64,000 nucleotides of DNA. Source: Cephalopachus bancanus (Eukaryota; Chordata; Mammalia; Primates; Tarsiidae). Of the stretch, positions 19,401-32,873 are shown in pieces. Below the pieces are notes generated by a model. The model searched no databases, was not told where the DNA came from, and saw only the letters and a program-made list of their open reading frames with translations. The stretch lies in contig JAPVLO010000870.1 of assembly GCA_027257055.1 (NCBI GenBank), forward strand, positions 611,068 through 675,067, given 5' to 3'. The stretch's first letter is position 1. Every line of letters begins with the position of its first letter. The position numbers and the translations under genes were made by a program.

Positions 19401-22400
19401 CCCGTGCACAAAGGGGTCCTTGAATTCTTGGGTCCTTTCTCTGCCTGGTGCAGTACCCGCCAATAGAAGGAGAATAGGTTTGACACAGCAGAGCGGAGAC
19501 ATTAGTCCTTGGTCGGTTATGGAGGAGGGGAACTCCTGCTCGAAGCACTTTCTCTCCAGGGCAGAGTAAAGCAGGATTTAGGGATTCTTGGGGCAGGTGT
19601 GTGGAGGCTGGAGTGGGGATAAAAGAAAGCTGGTTTCTTCCAGGAGGGGATGGGATGTCTTCTTTTGCACTTGGCACCTTTTAGTCCTGGGAAGGTACAT
19701 GTCTCCCCGTTGGGTGGGTTTTAGGTTGTGGCAAGAAGTCAGGACATGGTCTGCACTGAAGGAGGAATCTGGGAATGGGCAGCTCATCCTGTGGCTGGCT
19801 CCTGAGTGCAGGCATCTGGCTTTTTTCCTGGAAGCAAGCTCATCTCTAAGCTCAAGTTGGTCTCGCAAGTTTTGGGTCAAAGACTCGGAGTCGCAAACTG
19901 AGAGCTCACACACGCATGGGCCACCTCTGTTTCGGAAGTGGGTATCCTGATGGATTTTCTGCTCTCAAACAACCCCGGAGCCGACAAATCTACTGGGTAG
20001 CTGAGTAGTGCTGAAGGCCTCATGTGTGTTGGATTCATAGGTGTGGGTTTTGTGCCCTTTTGTTGTCTTCAGACATCGCCGGTCAAGCTCTGACATCTAT
20101 GTAGCAAATCGAATATGCTGGAAAAATAACAAGTATGGGCAAGGTCGTTCACCCTCAGCAAACTCCCGATCTAGTGGGGGAACCTGGAGAAAAGTAACAC
20201 GAGAATGTAGTTGATGGTTGGTCTGTGGTCAGGGCAGGGGCTGAAGGGGCCAAGAGGGCACCTGAGCCAGTGGTCCTGTGAGGAAAGAGGGATGAGTTGG
20301 TACAGAGAGCAGCACTTGAGCTGATAATAGAATGGAAACTTCCAGAAACCACTTCTAGACGATTTGATTTGGGCAGCATCCCGTAAAAAGATGGCAGGAA
20401 CCTTCCTCAGGCAAAACCTGCACTAGATGTAAGAGACTTGTGTTAGAAAGGAATGTTCTTGGGTGGGGTTGTGAGAAGCTTTGGCTCCACGAAATCAGAC
20501 AGCAAATTAAACGGAAAGCCAGATCCCAGGACCAGGTTGTCTCGGATTCTGTAAAATTGAAGTAGTACCATAAATCGTGCAAAAGTTGTACATGGCTTCT
20601 TTGATGTGTAGAATTGCCAAAACAGAAATAATATCCATTTGTTTAAATGGCGAAGAATTTTAGGTGGCCTGGGAAACAGGAGCTTCCAGTGACCAGTAGA
20701 GCCTAAATGAGATTCCATCTCTCTTGGATCGAGGGTTTGAGTACAAGTCCACTTGGCAGGTCTTTAAAAAGGAATCAGGGGCGCATAGGAGCAAGGAGCC
20801 TTAGGAATTCAGGGAGAAGACAGATCGAGGCTTGCTGCCCTCTGAGCTGTGGCCTCTGATGTTGAGGCCGAACCGGAGCAGGGTTTTACCAATTGGCTGG
20901 CATTGAGAGTCAGATTTGGCAAGGAGGCTGCCCTGGCAGGTGGAATCACGTAAGGACAGGTGTGGGAGTGGCTATGAAGATGAAACATGCAGAATTCAGG
21001 GTCCGTGAATCCTGCTGAACTCTTCTTCATGTCAACTGAAATCTCGTCCGTGTTGTCGTGCACCCCACCTCTAGCGCATTGCTGGGCAGGGAGGGCGAAC
21101 TCGTCCTGCAGACCCTCGTGTTTAGGTGGGAGGATGTGGTGCTCTCGGCCTAGACACAGTCTGTGCCAGGAGCTAAGTGCCGTCTTGGCTTCCTGTCCTC
21201 TCCTCGGGTCGGGAATCAAACAACTGGGGTTCACTAAGCCCTTCTAAGCACCCGAGCATGTCGGGCACTATGGAATGAGAGAAGAAGGTATTATTCCCAC
21301 CAGGAGGGGTTCAGCTCCTTCTGGGTGAGGACACGCCATTCAATTGCACCCCATATAACATTAAGATGGGTGGTAAAATCCATCTGGACTTCCGGATGGA
21401 GAGGAGGGAGTGATCGGCTGGGGTTTCAGAGGACAAGTGGTGTTTGAAGAGGAGGTTGCACGGGGTAGCCAGTAGCTACTCCCCAGGGGCCAAGAGGGGA
21501 GAAACGGGCAATATATCTTTATGTATCAAGTGAGACATTGTCTGTCAGTCTCCTCTGTGTCTCCTGTCTGCTTTGGTCTTTTTCTCGGGGCTGGCGATAC
21601 ACAAGTTCCAGAAATCTGAAGCTTTGCACGTTGTTTTGTGGTACTACAGACAGCTGTGTTTCATATGCTCTTGCTGTTCCTGTCTGTAGTACTTTCTAGT
21701 TTGCGTCCCAGGGAGTACACAGGGCAAGTGGTAGGACCCGTGTGTTGAGGATGAGGTCCCAGGCAGGGCCACCCGTCCGCTGCTCCGGTCGTGCTCACCA
21801 ACACAACTAGGATGGGCAAGCTTCTTCTTGAATTTACTACTGGCTGTTTCTGTTGCCAGACAGATGAGGACCCTGAGACCCATACGGGCAAAACCACCGC
21901 CTAAGGACACACAGATGCCCAGGGCCCAGGGTCCCGCAGACTCCCTTCACCTCGGTTTCATCTGGGGAGTGACAGGATTGACAGGGGTGATTATGGAAGA
22001 CCCTCCCAGTGCCGATGCCCACAGTCTGTCTCTAATACAGCTTTCAAGATGCCACTGGGATGCGTCTTCCGTGCCTCCACGCCGTTTCTTTGGCAGCACA
22101 AAGTGATTGATACCCCAGATCAAGAAACAAGTTGTAGGGACAGGAGAAAGACCCTGGAAGGTTGGACATTCGATGAAAACGGAGGCCTGGGGGAGGGGAG
22201 GGGGGAGGGGAGGCAGGGACTCCCATGTGCATCTCATGAAAGCGCGTGCAAGGCAGTCGGACGGAGACTGGCGGCTTCCATGAGACTGTTTCTTCTGTGA
22301 CACAGCCGTCTACCTGGGAATCTGCTCAGGGCTGGGAGGGGAGAGGGCAGACCCCTTAGACTTGTGAGATGGGGAGTGGCTGAGTGGCAGGTGCAAGCTA

Positions 22401-25400
22401 CAAGTTCCCGGGAAATGCTGGAGGGCCCCGGCTCGAGGGTCAGTGTAGGCGTATGCTGGAGGAAACACAGAGGAGTGGGCAGCTGGCTGTGGGGGCGGGG
22501 AGCAGGAGGGGAAGAGCGGAGCCCTCCTGGGAGGGGCTGGCGGAGGAGGACAGGTGGGGGGAGAGATTAGCACCTGCGTGACGCTTACCTCCGCTAGAAG
22601 GGTCGTTTTCCATCCCGTTCCGGGACAGGAGACTGTGCTATGATCATCGGAGACTGAGAAAAAGAGAGGGTGTGACCTGAAGGTGGCCTCAGGCTCCTGC
22701 TGGAATGAATGCTGTTTTTACTTCCTGTCACAGGCCTGTGTTCAGTGGAGTACAACCCCTTCGTTCATCATGCCTGCCCTCGGGTTTTTATTTTTCGTGA
22801 TCCACTTCTGACAAAAAGGCACTTAGGATTTTTTTAAAAAACACATTTCAAATGTCACTTTCTGCACGTCCCTCCCCCGACGGGTCGTTCTGCTTCTTCC
22901 TGACCCAGGGCCATTTGTGGCTTACTCTGAGTTTTCAAGAATGCATTATATGTGTGTCTAACCGCTGATTGAGGGGAATGGGTGGCCTCCTGAGGTTTGT
23001 TTTGTTGGGGGCCAGATGATCATCTCGTCCCCCTGGGTTAAATTCGGCGGCACACAGTGATCTCCAGGCTCATGCCAGGGAGTCCCTCAGGCAGCAGCAG
23101 GCAGATCTGCCTGGACGTACCAGGCCAGCGGCTATACTGAGGGGGAACTGAGGAGCCGTGGGTTTGAGTGACCTCTTGGAGGAGTTCAGGCAGAACCAGG
23201 AGCATTGAATACAGGCCATTGCCAGGCTGGCAGGTTGCTAACGGGAAAGCACGGGCTTGGAAGGCAGCAGACTTCGTGAGGGCCCAAACCAGCCCCCTCG
23301 AGTGGCGGCCACACCACAGATGGGCAAGTGAATTTCCTAGGGGGGCGTGGTTACATGCTGGGGCCTCCGGAACGTGGAGCCCCTGCCTCTGTCCATTAGA
23401 CCACCCTCATGAAGACCTCCTCAAGGGCCAGCCCGCTAGAGAGCGTGGCGCCTGAGTGTTGTGCCTGCAGGGGAGAGCGAGGCGCCTAGGAACGCTCTGC
23501 AGAATCAGAACGCCGTCTTGGTCGGAACGAAGATGGGCCTCTGTGGAACCCTGAGGTGCACTTTGGCCAAACTTTCCAAGCAGAAGTCAAGGCGTGTGTG
23601 TCCTCTGGGAGCAAGGGCAATCAGATATGAGCAATCTGGACTACACCGAAAAGCCCAACACTTCCGGTTCTTGGCTGTGTAGAACCTCTCAGAGTCCATT
23701 TCAGTCTTCTAAGATCAGCCAAATCATTGTATCTCACTTGCCTATTTTGTTGCATACTTGCCTTAACGCTGTTTTAGCCAGGTGTTTTCAGTCACGTGTC
23801 ATCACTACTGAGTTTCATAAGTCACCACGTTTATCTTCTGGGACAGCAAAATTAAATATTTTCTAAGAGTAAAGTTCCAGAAAGCGCAAGCCAGGATCTG
23901 AACTTTCTCTGCCTCACTGCACATTTCACACTCGTCTGTTAGCTATTTTGTTGCTGTTGTAGAGATATTTCATTGCCAAGGGTTTCACACACAAAAAGGA
24001 ATTCGTTCTGGTAGAGGTTTGGAAGATCATAAGATCACCGCACCTTCAAGGAGGAAGGACTTTGGTGTTGCTGCTCTCAACCAACTTGGTTTGCAGAGGT
24101 GAAAGGGAGGCCCAGCTGGGCAGTGACTTTGGCCAACGTCAGCCGGGATTAAACCCTGGACTCTCCACAGAGTGCGCTTCCCACTCTGACTTGGAGCACC
24201 TAGGGCATAACACTAGTGGGGTGATGACCAAGCCTGCCAAGGTGACAAGAATCCTGTGTGGGCAATGTTTAATGTCTTTCCCTGACTCCCCTCCCCAGTG
24301 ATACTAACTCCCTTTAAGAAGATTGATACCATTACTGCCTACCACGTGTGAAGTTGCAGATGACCTCCAGAGAGCTAAGAGGCATGAAATATCACTTCTG
24401 AGATATTCCTGTCTACAGAAAGGCTTGTAAATACAATTTGTGTTCATGAAAAGCAGTGGACACACACAGGAGTCTCATCAGCATAACAGGACTACGTTGA
24501 GCGTCAGTGTGTGCCCTAGCAACATGTGCCTTGGTGAAAGCATGCTACCGGGCTCTAGGAATCTCAAATGTCCTTTTGCGTATGCAGTCGCTTAACAATG
24601 ACAGGTGCTTCCCCGTGTTCACTTAGTGATTTTAGTGACCAGGGAACATTTATTTGAGAGTGTGTGCATGTACGTGTGTGTCCACAAACATCTCTTTTAA
24701 TGGACTACTATTATGAGACTTTTGGAAGTACTTGCTCAACATTGCGCAGAGTTTACTTTCCTTTTCTGGGATTACTTCATTCAGACAGATACTCGAGAGC
24801 AGATAGAGACTTTCCTTTCTGTCTTGCACCCGTCATGCTGTTTTTCTAAAGACACCTGTGATTTGAATGCCACCTGGGGTGGGTGCTCCATTCCCTGATT
24901 GCCCTCTGAGCAGCAGTACCAGGCACTCTAGACACACAAAGTGCCATTTCCTTCACTGCTGAACTTCAGAATGTTTCCCTGCTGCTCTGTCAGCTGAGTC
25001 TATGGGTGTAATTCGGTCCTCATCCTCACCCCGTATCTCCTTGGCACTTTTCTTTCTACAGTAAGTCCTGTGGTGTAGGTTTCCTTCATTTGCAGACCGT
25101 CTCAAAATCATTTTTGGAAGTAGGCAGAGGAGCGCACAGAAGTGGAAGCTTTTCCCCTCACTTAATCTTCCTAACATTCCAAGGGGTGGTGCAGGGTATG
25201 TTACAGTAGCGGACACCAGGTTCTCAGAAGCAAACAGGCTACTCAAGGTATCATAAAGGGCAGAGTGTGGGAGATTCACATAGAGGACCTCATACTGGCT
25301 ATTCATGGTTTTTTCCAAAGCACCATCATGAGACACCATTTTATGCACACACTGATTTAATTCACGGGGTGATCCTGGGTTTAGATGATAATGCTGTGGG

Positions 25401-26087
25401 CAGGTGAAAATAAATACAACCACCAGGCAACTATTGGGCACTAAGAATTTCTACTGAGAATTATTCTTCCAGTATGCACTAAGAATGCATGCAAACTTCA
25501 CAGGCACTGCAGTGGATGAGGCTACGTGTAATGATCCCAAAGCAGCAGCCCAAAGTAAGGCCCCAAGCCAGGTAGGCCTCACGAAGACCTGCTTCACCAA
25601 GATATGGGGCCTTGCATTCCTGCCCGTGGCACTGTCCCCACTAGCCCCGTTCAGACAGCTTCAGGAGGAGTTAGGCTGACTGGGTCCTAGTCTGCTCAGC
25701 AGGAGGACATTCCTCCCCAGAACTTTCCTGGAAGCAGAAGGCTTCACACATCATCTCACTGACTCCCACTCAGGGCACCAAGATCTTATGCTCGATGTCC
25801 TTCCACACTCAGTGTCTGCCCTCTGAGCAATTAATTTTGCTATTGGTCTGCATAGTGGGATGAATTTGGAGGCGGTCTCCAGGTCCACAGCCTCCAGTCA
25901 GGGTAGCCCATTTTCAGGCACCAGCACGGTGTGGAGCTCTCCGCATGATGCACAGGGGCCCTCCCAAAACTTGCTGGCTCGCTGCTCTGTCCAGGACTTG
26001 TTGCAGCCCAGGCCAGCATCCAACCACAACTTCCTCCCCTCTAAACTCTCCAGCAAACTCTGATCTCATTCATTCCAACCTATCTCA
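19401..26087. other. Unique region between copies A and B, no gene
   Basis: No Alu, L1 or recognisable exon is seen over 6.7 kb, a contrast with the rest of the window. Features noticed: a G-run tract at 22188-22216 (G-quadruplex-like), a GC-rich stretch at 22300-22560, and a weak MIR-like core near 24095-24175. Open frames up to 162 codons (minus, 24953-25441) and 141 codons (minus, 20809-21234) have no recognisable domain. Part of it may belong to the duplicated unit beyond the copy C portion that is visible. Confidence 0.4.
24095..24175. repeat. Possible MIR SINE core
   Basis: GGTGAAAGGGAGGCCCAGCTGGGCAGTGACTTTGGCC...GGGATTAAACCCTGGACTC resembles the ancient MIR core (GAGGCCCAGAGAGG...AAGTGACTTGCCC). 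Diverged; not certain. Confidence 0.3.
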
Positions 26088-26247
26088 GAGATAAACAATT
26101 TCAGCCAAGAATAACCTACCTAGCTAAGCTAAGCTTCCACAGTGAGGGAGAATTAAGACCTTTCCCAGACATTCAAACTCTGAGAACTTATGCTGCCTCT
26201 AAACCTGCTCCACAAGAGATACTTAAGAAAGTATTAAACACTGAAGA
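26088..26247 (+). mobile_element. Older L1 (copy B), ORF1 tail, left part
   Basis: The translation matches the ORF1p carboxy-terminal domain found intact in frame at 28560-28720 (Ile-Thr-Tyr-then-Ala-Lys-Leu-Ser-Phe and Ser-Phe-Pro-Asp motifs). The element starts abruptly inside ORF1 and is split by insertion of the complete L1 at 26248. Its other part resumes at 32874. Confidence 0.75.
26236..26247. repeat. Target-site duplication, left, of inserted L1
   Basis: AAACACTGAAGA here matches AAACGCTGAAGA at 32874-32885 with one mismatch. The pair brackets the complete L1. Confidence 0.75.
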
Positions 26248-27894
26248 CAGTCCCGGTAAGGTGGTGACGGCATAGGTGGATTTGTGAGAGTCTCTGAACG
26301 TGAGTTTCCGAAAAGACTCTTACTTTTCTTCCACCCAACCCCTTGCCCGCCACCAGCCACACTTGTCCGAGGCCTGGGGACGTTCAGTCCCACACAGGGC
26401 CGGATATTGTGGCCTTCGGCTGCTGCCGCTCCACTGTACGTGACTCCCACCCATGCAGGAGTCCCGGGTCTCAGCTCCCTCCCTGGCTACATAGTCTCAC
26501 TCACCACCCAGCACCAAGCCACCAGTCATCCAGGGAGGCTCTGGGCACCTGCCCCTCAGAGATACCGGTCCTATTTCTGGCTGAAGTGCCCTGTGAGGGG
26601 CCCAGGGCCACTCTCACCGTCCACTGCCTGCCCATGGAGCTTTGGAACTCTGGAGCTCTGGGCCCACCCTGGCTGAGGCACACTGCGAACATCCCCATGC
26701 TTGTGTAAGGGAACAGTATATCGTAAGGAGGTGCTGTTCAGAGGCTCTCAGCTCCGAGGAGGGAACACCCAACCCCCTCCTCCACCCAGCCTGCTGGTGG
26801 CACCCCGGACCCAGCGCCCAGTTGTGCAGCTGATCCCTGGTGCCTCCCACCACCACAATCCATCATAGTGGATCACCAAGGGACCCAGACGAGCGGAGAG
26901 AAAAGATCCGGGAAAGTGAAGTTGCCGCCTCGGCCATTCTCCAGGCAGAGATTCGCATTGCTCCACCCACCTATCAGCAGCCTCCACCTCAGTTCCTAAG
27001 GTAACATCGCTAAACAGGAGACAAACCACTCCCCTGCTGAATCAGACAAAGGCAACATCACAGACCTCCCAGGCAGCAGGCTAAAAAAAAAAAAACAAAC
27101 CCAAGCTGTCAGTAAATCTAGCTGCCTGCAAGGAAAACAAAGGGGAGAGGCTGGAGATCAGAGCTGAAGAGACACTCAGGAAAGATTCCAGAGCTAGTCT
27201 GATCTCTTATTTTGACTTTTGATTTTATCATTTTGACTGTTTGTTCTGCTCACTTTTGCTTGCTTTCTGACTTACACTATTTGTTTCATGATTTCATTGG
27301 TCTGTCTCTGTGTAGCTACCAGTATCCTTTAGGGAATTTTGCTCACATGTTTTTTTCACTTCTCTCCGGCCTCGTGTCTCTTTTCTACCCGTTAGTTGGT
27401 AAGTATGTCTGTTTTCCCCCCTCACTCTCTACTTTTTCTAACTTCCTATTGACCCCCCCCTTCCTCCCTTATTTTCCTCTTTTGTACCTGGGACAAAACC
27501 TACATACCGCTGCACAGACAGATTGCAAGTCAGTGGGAAATAGGTTCCAGTGTGCCCATACACCTGTTGGTGGATGCTGGAATCAGCATATAGATTCTGA
27601 ATCACAGCTTCCACCTCAATTATACCTCAAAACTGTCAAAAGTATGGCCGGCGGCGCACACTCCAACCTCAAAAGTGAACAAAGCCAGAGGACCCTCATA
27701 AGGAAGAACAGGAGATTGCACAAGCGAAACAAAAGCAACCTCACAGTCCCTGAAAAGCAGAATTAAAGAAGGGGAGGGAAAGGGGGGAGAGAGAAAAATC
27801 CACACAAATGAGGAAAAACCAAAAGAAGAATATGGGTCTCTCCCAGACCCCTGGGAGGGCAGACACTGAGAAAACTGACTTCGGAATGCAAACA

Positions 27895-28771
27895 ATGAGG
27901 AGCCCCCCAGAATGACTGGTCCCAAACTTCAAACCTAGATATCAAGACATTAATGGAGAGATTAAAAAGAATTGAGGAGAGACAAGAAGAAACTAGGAAG
28001 GAGCTGATATCTGAGATAACAGCAACAGAGAATACTGTGAATGAAATAAATAACAAACTGAGAAGCATGGAAAACAGAATTACCCAAGCAGAAGAAAAAA
28101 AATCTCAGAGCTTGAGGACCAAAACATAGAACTCACCCAAACTCTTAAAAACACAGAAAACAAGCTCAAAAAGACAGAACAAAACCTTCAAGAGATGAGC
28201 AATTACTTCAAGAGACCGAACCTAAGAGTAATTGGCCTTCCTGAGGCAGAAAGAGAGGCAGAGACCACACTGGAACAAACTTTCCATGAGATCATTCAAG
28301 AAAACTTCCCTTATCTAATCAGTGATGCAAAAATTCAAAGACAAGAGAGTCAGAGAACACCCAAGACAACAAATGAGAAGACCAACTCCTAGACACATAA
28401 TAATTTGCCTAGGCAAAGAAGGCATAAAAGTAAAAATCTTAAAGGCAGCAAGAGAAAAAGGCCAGATCACATACCATGGTAGACCAATTAGAATAGCAGC
28501 AGATTTATCAACAGAAACACTGCAGGCTAGGAGAGTTTGGAGCCCTATCTTCAAAGTCCTAAAAGATAAACAATTTCAACCACGAATAACCTACCCGGCC
28601 AAGTTAAGCTTCATCAGTGAGGGAAAATCAAAATCTTTCCCAGATATCCAATTCCTAAGAGCTTACGCTGCCACCAAACCACCTCTACATGAAGCACTTA
28701 AGAAAGTACTAAACACGGAAGAAAAGGAAAAAAGAACGACGTTCTTCACAAGAGTGCAGGAAAAAGAATAA
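27895..28771 (+). pseudogene. L1 ORF1 (RNA-binding protein), frameshifted
   Basis: A coiled-coil segment from the ATG at 27953 (Arg-Ile-Glu-Glu-Arg-Gln-Glu-Glu) is in frame 2. A shift in an A-run near 28093 moves it to frame 1, where the RRM segment Asn-Leu-Arg-Val-Ile-Gly-Leu-Pro lies (28222-28245). A second shift near 28350 returns it to frame 2 for the carboxy-terminal domain (to 28771). ORF1p normally binds L1 RNA as a trimer; this copy cannot be translated through. Confidence 0.8.
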
Positions 28772-28858
28772 AATACACATGAACCAAACCCCCAACCAAC
28801 AGAAAGACAAAAAACCAACTGGAAGAACCACAACTCTATAAGAACTCTATGATAGGGA

Positions 28859-31800
28859 TGAACTCTCACATTTCCATAATTAGCCTGAATGTGAATGGAC
28901 TAAACGCATCACTGAAAACACATAGAATGGCAAAATGGATAAAATATCACCAGGCAACAATATCCTGCCTTCAAGAGACCCATCTCACTAGAAAGGACAT
29001 GCCCAGACTCAAAGTAAGAGGATGGGAAACAAATTTTCAGATGAATGAAACACAAAAGAAAGGAGGAGTCACGATCCTAATTTCAGACAAAATACCATTT
29101 AAGCTATCAAAAATCAAAAAAGATACAGAGGGCCACTACATAATGATAAAAGGTTAACTCCATCAACAAGAAATATCTATCCTAACCATATATGTACCCA
29201 ACATAGGTGTGCCAAGTTTCATAGAGCAACTTCTAGGAAAACTAAAGAACCATATTGACTCTAACACCATCATAACTGGGGACTTTAATACCCCACTCAC
29301 AACCCTAGACAGATCATCAGGACAAAAAATCACCAGTGAGATCCGGACCCTCAATGTGACTCTTGACCAAATGGACTTAATTGATACCTACAGAACTCTC
29401 CATCCAAAGACCACAGAATACACATTCTACTCATCACCGCATGGAATGTATTCTAAGATTGACCACATACTTGGCCATAAATCAAACATTAGCAAATTTT
29501 AAAGGACTGAAATTTTACCATGCACCTTCTCGGACCACAGTGGAATAAAAATAAACATTAACACCAACAAGGTCGTCCCGAAATCCACAAAGACATGGAC
29601 ACTAAACAGCATGATGCTAAACAACTCCTGGGTCTACGATGGAATCAAAGCAGAGATCAAAAGATACCTGGAAACAAATGAAAATAAAGAAATATCTTAC
29701 CAAAATCTCTGGCACGCCATGAAAGCTGTAGTAAGAGGGGAATTTATATCCCTACAAATGCACATGAAGCAAATGGAAGGCTCTCAAATTAACATCCTAA
29801 CAAGCCACCTAAGGAAGCTGGAAAAGCAAGACCACAAAAACCCTAATTTCAGCAGAAGAACCCAGATCCCCAAAATAAAAGCCCAAATCCAGGACATAGG
29901 GGAGAAAAAGATAATACAAAAAAACAATGAAAAAAAACCCTGGTTCTTCGAAAGGATAAACAAGATCAATGGTCCCCTAGCTAGACTGACCAAGAAAAAG
30001 AGAGATAAGGCCCAAATACAGACAATCAGAAACACAAAAGATGAAGTCACATCTGATCCTGAAGAAATACAAAAGATCATTAGAGACTACTATGTACATT
30101 TGTATGGAATCAACCTTGAAAACCTTATGGAAATGGAGGACTTTCTGTTATCACCCAACTTGCCTAGGTTGAAACAAGAAGAAATTGAGACTCTAAATAG
30201 ACCAATAGCGATCAAGGAAATTGACTACGTAATAAGAAAACTACCTACCAAAAAAAGCCCTGAACCAGATGGCTTTCCAGCAGAATTCTACAAGAAATTT
30301 AAGGAGAAGCTGATTCCAATCCTACTGAAGGTATTCCAGGAAAGATGGAACTCTCCCCAAATCATTTTATGGAGCTTACATCACATTGATGCCCAAGCCC
30401 GGTAAAGACCCAGCAAAGAAAGAGAACTGCAGGCCAATATCTTTGATGAACATAGATGCTAAAATTCTGAACAAGATCCTAGCAAACCGGATTCAACAAC
30501 ATATCTCAAAAATCATCCATCATGACCAAGTAGGCTTCATTCCTGGGATGCAAGGCTGCTTCAACATTCGTAAAACCATAAATGTAATTAAATACATCAA
30601 TAGATGTCAAAACAAAAACCACATGATTAGATGCAGAGAAAGCTTTTGATAAAATCCAGCACCCCTCCTTGATTAAAACCCTTGAACATCTAGGCATACG
30701 GTGAATATACCTTAAGGTAGTAAAAGCCATCTACAAGAAACCCACAGCCAGCATACTCCTAAATGGGCAAAAATTGGAACCATTTCCCCTGAAAACTGGA
30801 ACAAGACAAGGAGGCCCACTCTCACCCCTCCTGTTCAATATAGTATTGGAAGTCCTGGCTAGAGCAATCAGAGAAGAGATGGAGATCAGGGGTATCCAAA
30901 TAGGAAAAGAGGAAGTCAAGTCATCTCTATTTGCAGATGACATGATTGTGTACCTTGACAACCCAAGAGATTCTGTCAAAAACCTCCTTACACTGAAAAA
31001 GGCCTTTGGCAAAGTCTCCCGATATAAAATAAATGTCCAAAAGACAATTGCATTTCTTTACAGCAATAATAAGCAAACAGAAACCCAAATAAAAAGCCCA
31101 ATTCCATTCACAATAGCCACACAAAAAATGAAATACCTTGACATCTTCCTAACCAGAGATGTGAAAGACCTTTACAATGAAAACTACGAAACACTGCTCA
31201 AAGAAATCAAGGATGATGCAAACAAGTGGAAAAATATCCCATGCTCATGGATCGGAAGAATCAACATTGTGAAGATGTCCATCTTACCTAAGGCAATCTA
31301 CAGATTCAATGCAATACCCATCAAGTTACCAGCAACATTCTTCTCAGACCTAGAAAAAACAACACAGGAATTCTTATGGAAACACAAATGACCAAGAAGA
31401 GCCAGAATAATCCTCAGCAAAAAAACAAAGCAGGTGGTATCACATTACCAGACTTCAAACTTTACTGCAAAGCTACAATCATCAAAACAGCTTGGCATTG
31501 GTATAGGAACAGGCATATAGACCAATGGAATAGAATTGAGATTCCAGAGGCAAAACCTCCATTTCTCAACCAACTCATCTTCGACAAAGCCTCCACCACC
31601 TACCACTGGGGAGAGGAGAACCTATTCAGGAAATGGTGCTGGGAAAACTGGTTGACCCCATGCAGAAGATTGAAACAGGACCCCTATCTATCCCCGTACA
31701 CAAAAATTAACTCCAAATGGATCAGAGACCTAAATGTAAAACCTCAAACCATAAGAACCTTAGAAAATGAAAGACATACTCTCATGGAAATTGGAACTGG

Positions 31801-32600
31801 CATCCAATTCCTGAAGAAAACCCGAAACCCACAGGCCATAAGAGATAAGATAGACAAGTGGAACCTCATTAAACTGACAAGCTTCTGCAAAGCCAAAGAA
31901 ACCATCAAGAGAGCAGGGAGACAGTCTACAGACTGGGAAAAAGCATTTGCCAACTCCAGGTTCGACAAAGGCTTAACATCTTGGATCTACAAGGAACTCA
32001 AACGTGCTGAAAAGAAAAAAGCAAACAACCCCATTATAAAGTGGGCAAAAGATATGAACAGACAATTCTCAAAGGAAGACATCCGAGCAGAAAACAGACA
32101 CATGAAAAAATGTTCAGCCTCACTAATCATCAAGGAGATGCAAATCAAAACCACACTGAGATACCACCTAACTCCACTCAGAATGGCAGTGATCAATAAC
32201 TCAAAAAAATTACAGTTGCTGGAGAGGGTGTGGCGAAAAGTGAACACTTCTACACTGTTGGTGGGAGTGTAAACTAGTGCAACCTCTGTGCAAAGCAGTG
32301 TGGCGATTCCTAAAAGCTCTAAATATCAATCTCCCATATTACCCCATACTCCCCCTATTGGGAATATACCCTGAAAAACTCAAATCACTCTATAAAAAAG
32401 ATACTTGCACACGTATGTTTATCGCAGCATTGTTCACAATAGCAAGAACCTGGAAGCAACCATGTTGTCCTTCAAAAGAGGACTGGATTTAAAAAATGTG
32501 GTACATATACACGATGGAATACTATGCAGCCATAAAAAAGAACAAAATCATGAATTTCGCAGCAACCTAGATGGAACTAGAGTCTATAATACTGAGTGAC
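28859..32600 (+). pseudogene. L1 ORF2 (endonuclease and reverse transcriptase), broken
   Basis: The endonuclease domain starts Ile-Ser-Leu-Asn-Val-Asn-Gly-Leu-Asn-Ala (28877) and continues through Gly-Asp-Phe-Asn-Thr-Pro (29278) and Thr-Phe-Tyr-Ser (29425). In-frame stops lie at 29155 and 29500. The reverse transcriptase part has Pro-Lys-Pro-Gly-Lys-Asp (30390) and [10 protein letters not shown], with the catalytic Phe-Ala-Asp-Asp at about 30930-30941. Frameshifts occur near 30355, 30650, 31380 and 32270. The carboxy-terminal domain is present but shifted. Human-like spacing of motifs supports a primate L1. Confidence 0.85.
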
Positions 32601-32873
32601 CTCTCACAGAAACAAAGATCTGAGTATCACATGTTCTCACTCATATACTGGACCTTGATCATCCAACGTATTACCATAAGAAAATGACTGACAGTTGTGG
32701 GAAACTATGGGGAGGGGAGGGAGGGGAAGGGCGGTGTGATTAATGGTAGTAAACATCTGTGAGGACGGGGAGACACCTCTTATCAACAAGAGTGCCTGAA
32801 CGAAGCATATTTGTATACCTAACCCTTAACTGTACCCCACAATATCATAATAAAAATATTTTTTATAATAAAA

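Larger units (their letters stand above)
26248..32873 (+). mobile_element. Complete-length L1 inserted in older L1
   Basis: The 6.6-kb element holds a 5' UTR (26248 to about 27900), ORF1 (about 27900-28771), ORF2 (28859 to about 32600), a 3' UTR with a G-rich polypurine tract (32709-32735), and an AT-rich tail. A 12-base target-site duplication flanks it. All reading frames are broken, so it is not autonomous. It sits inside ORF1 of the older L1 of copy B and is missing from the matching place in copy C, so it arrived after the duplication. Confidence 0.88.

Noticed and set aside
20809..21234. 141-codon minus-strand frame
   Set aside because: No homologue recognised and no splice or promoter context; likely chance.
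24953..25441. 162-codon minus-strand frame
   Set aside because: No recognisable domain or conserved copy in the window.
27212..27766. 184-codon plus frame before L1 ORF1
   Set aside because: It lies in the L1 5' UTR; a similar frame in the copy C L1 (52681-53034) diverges freely.
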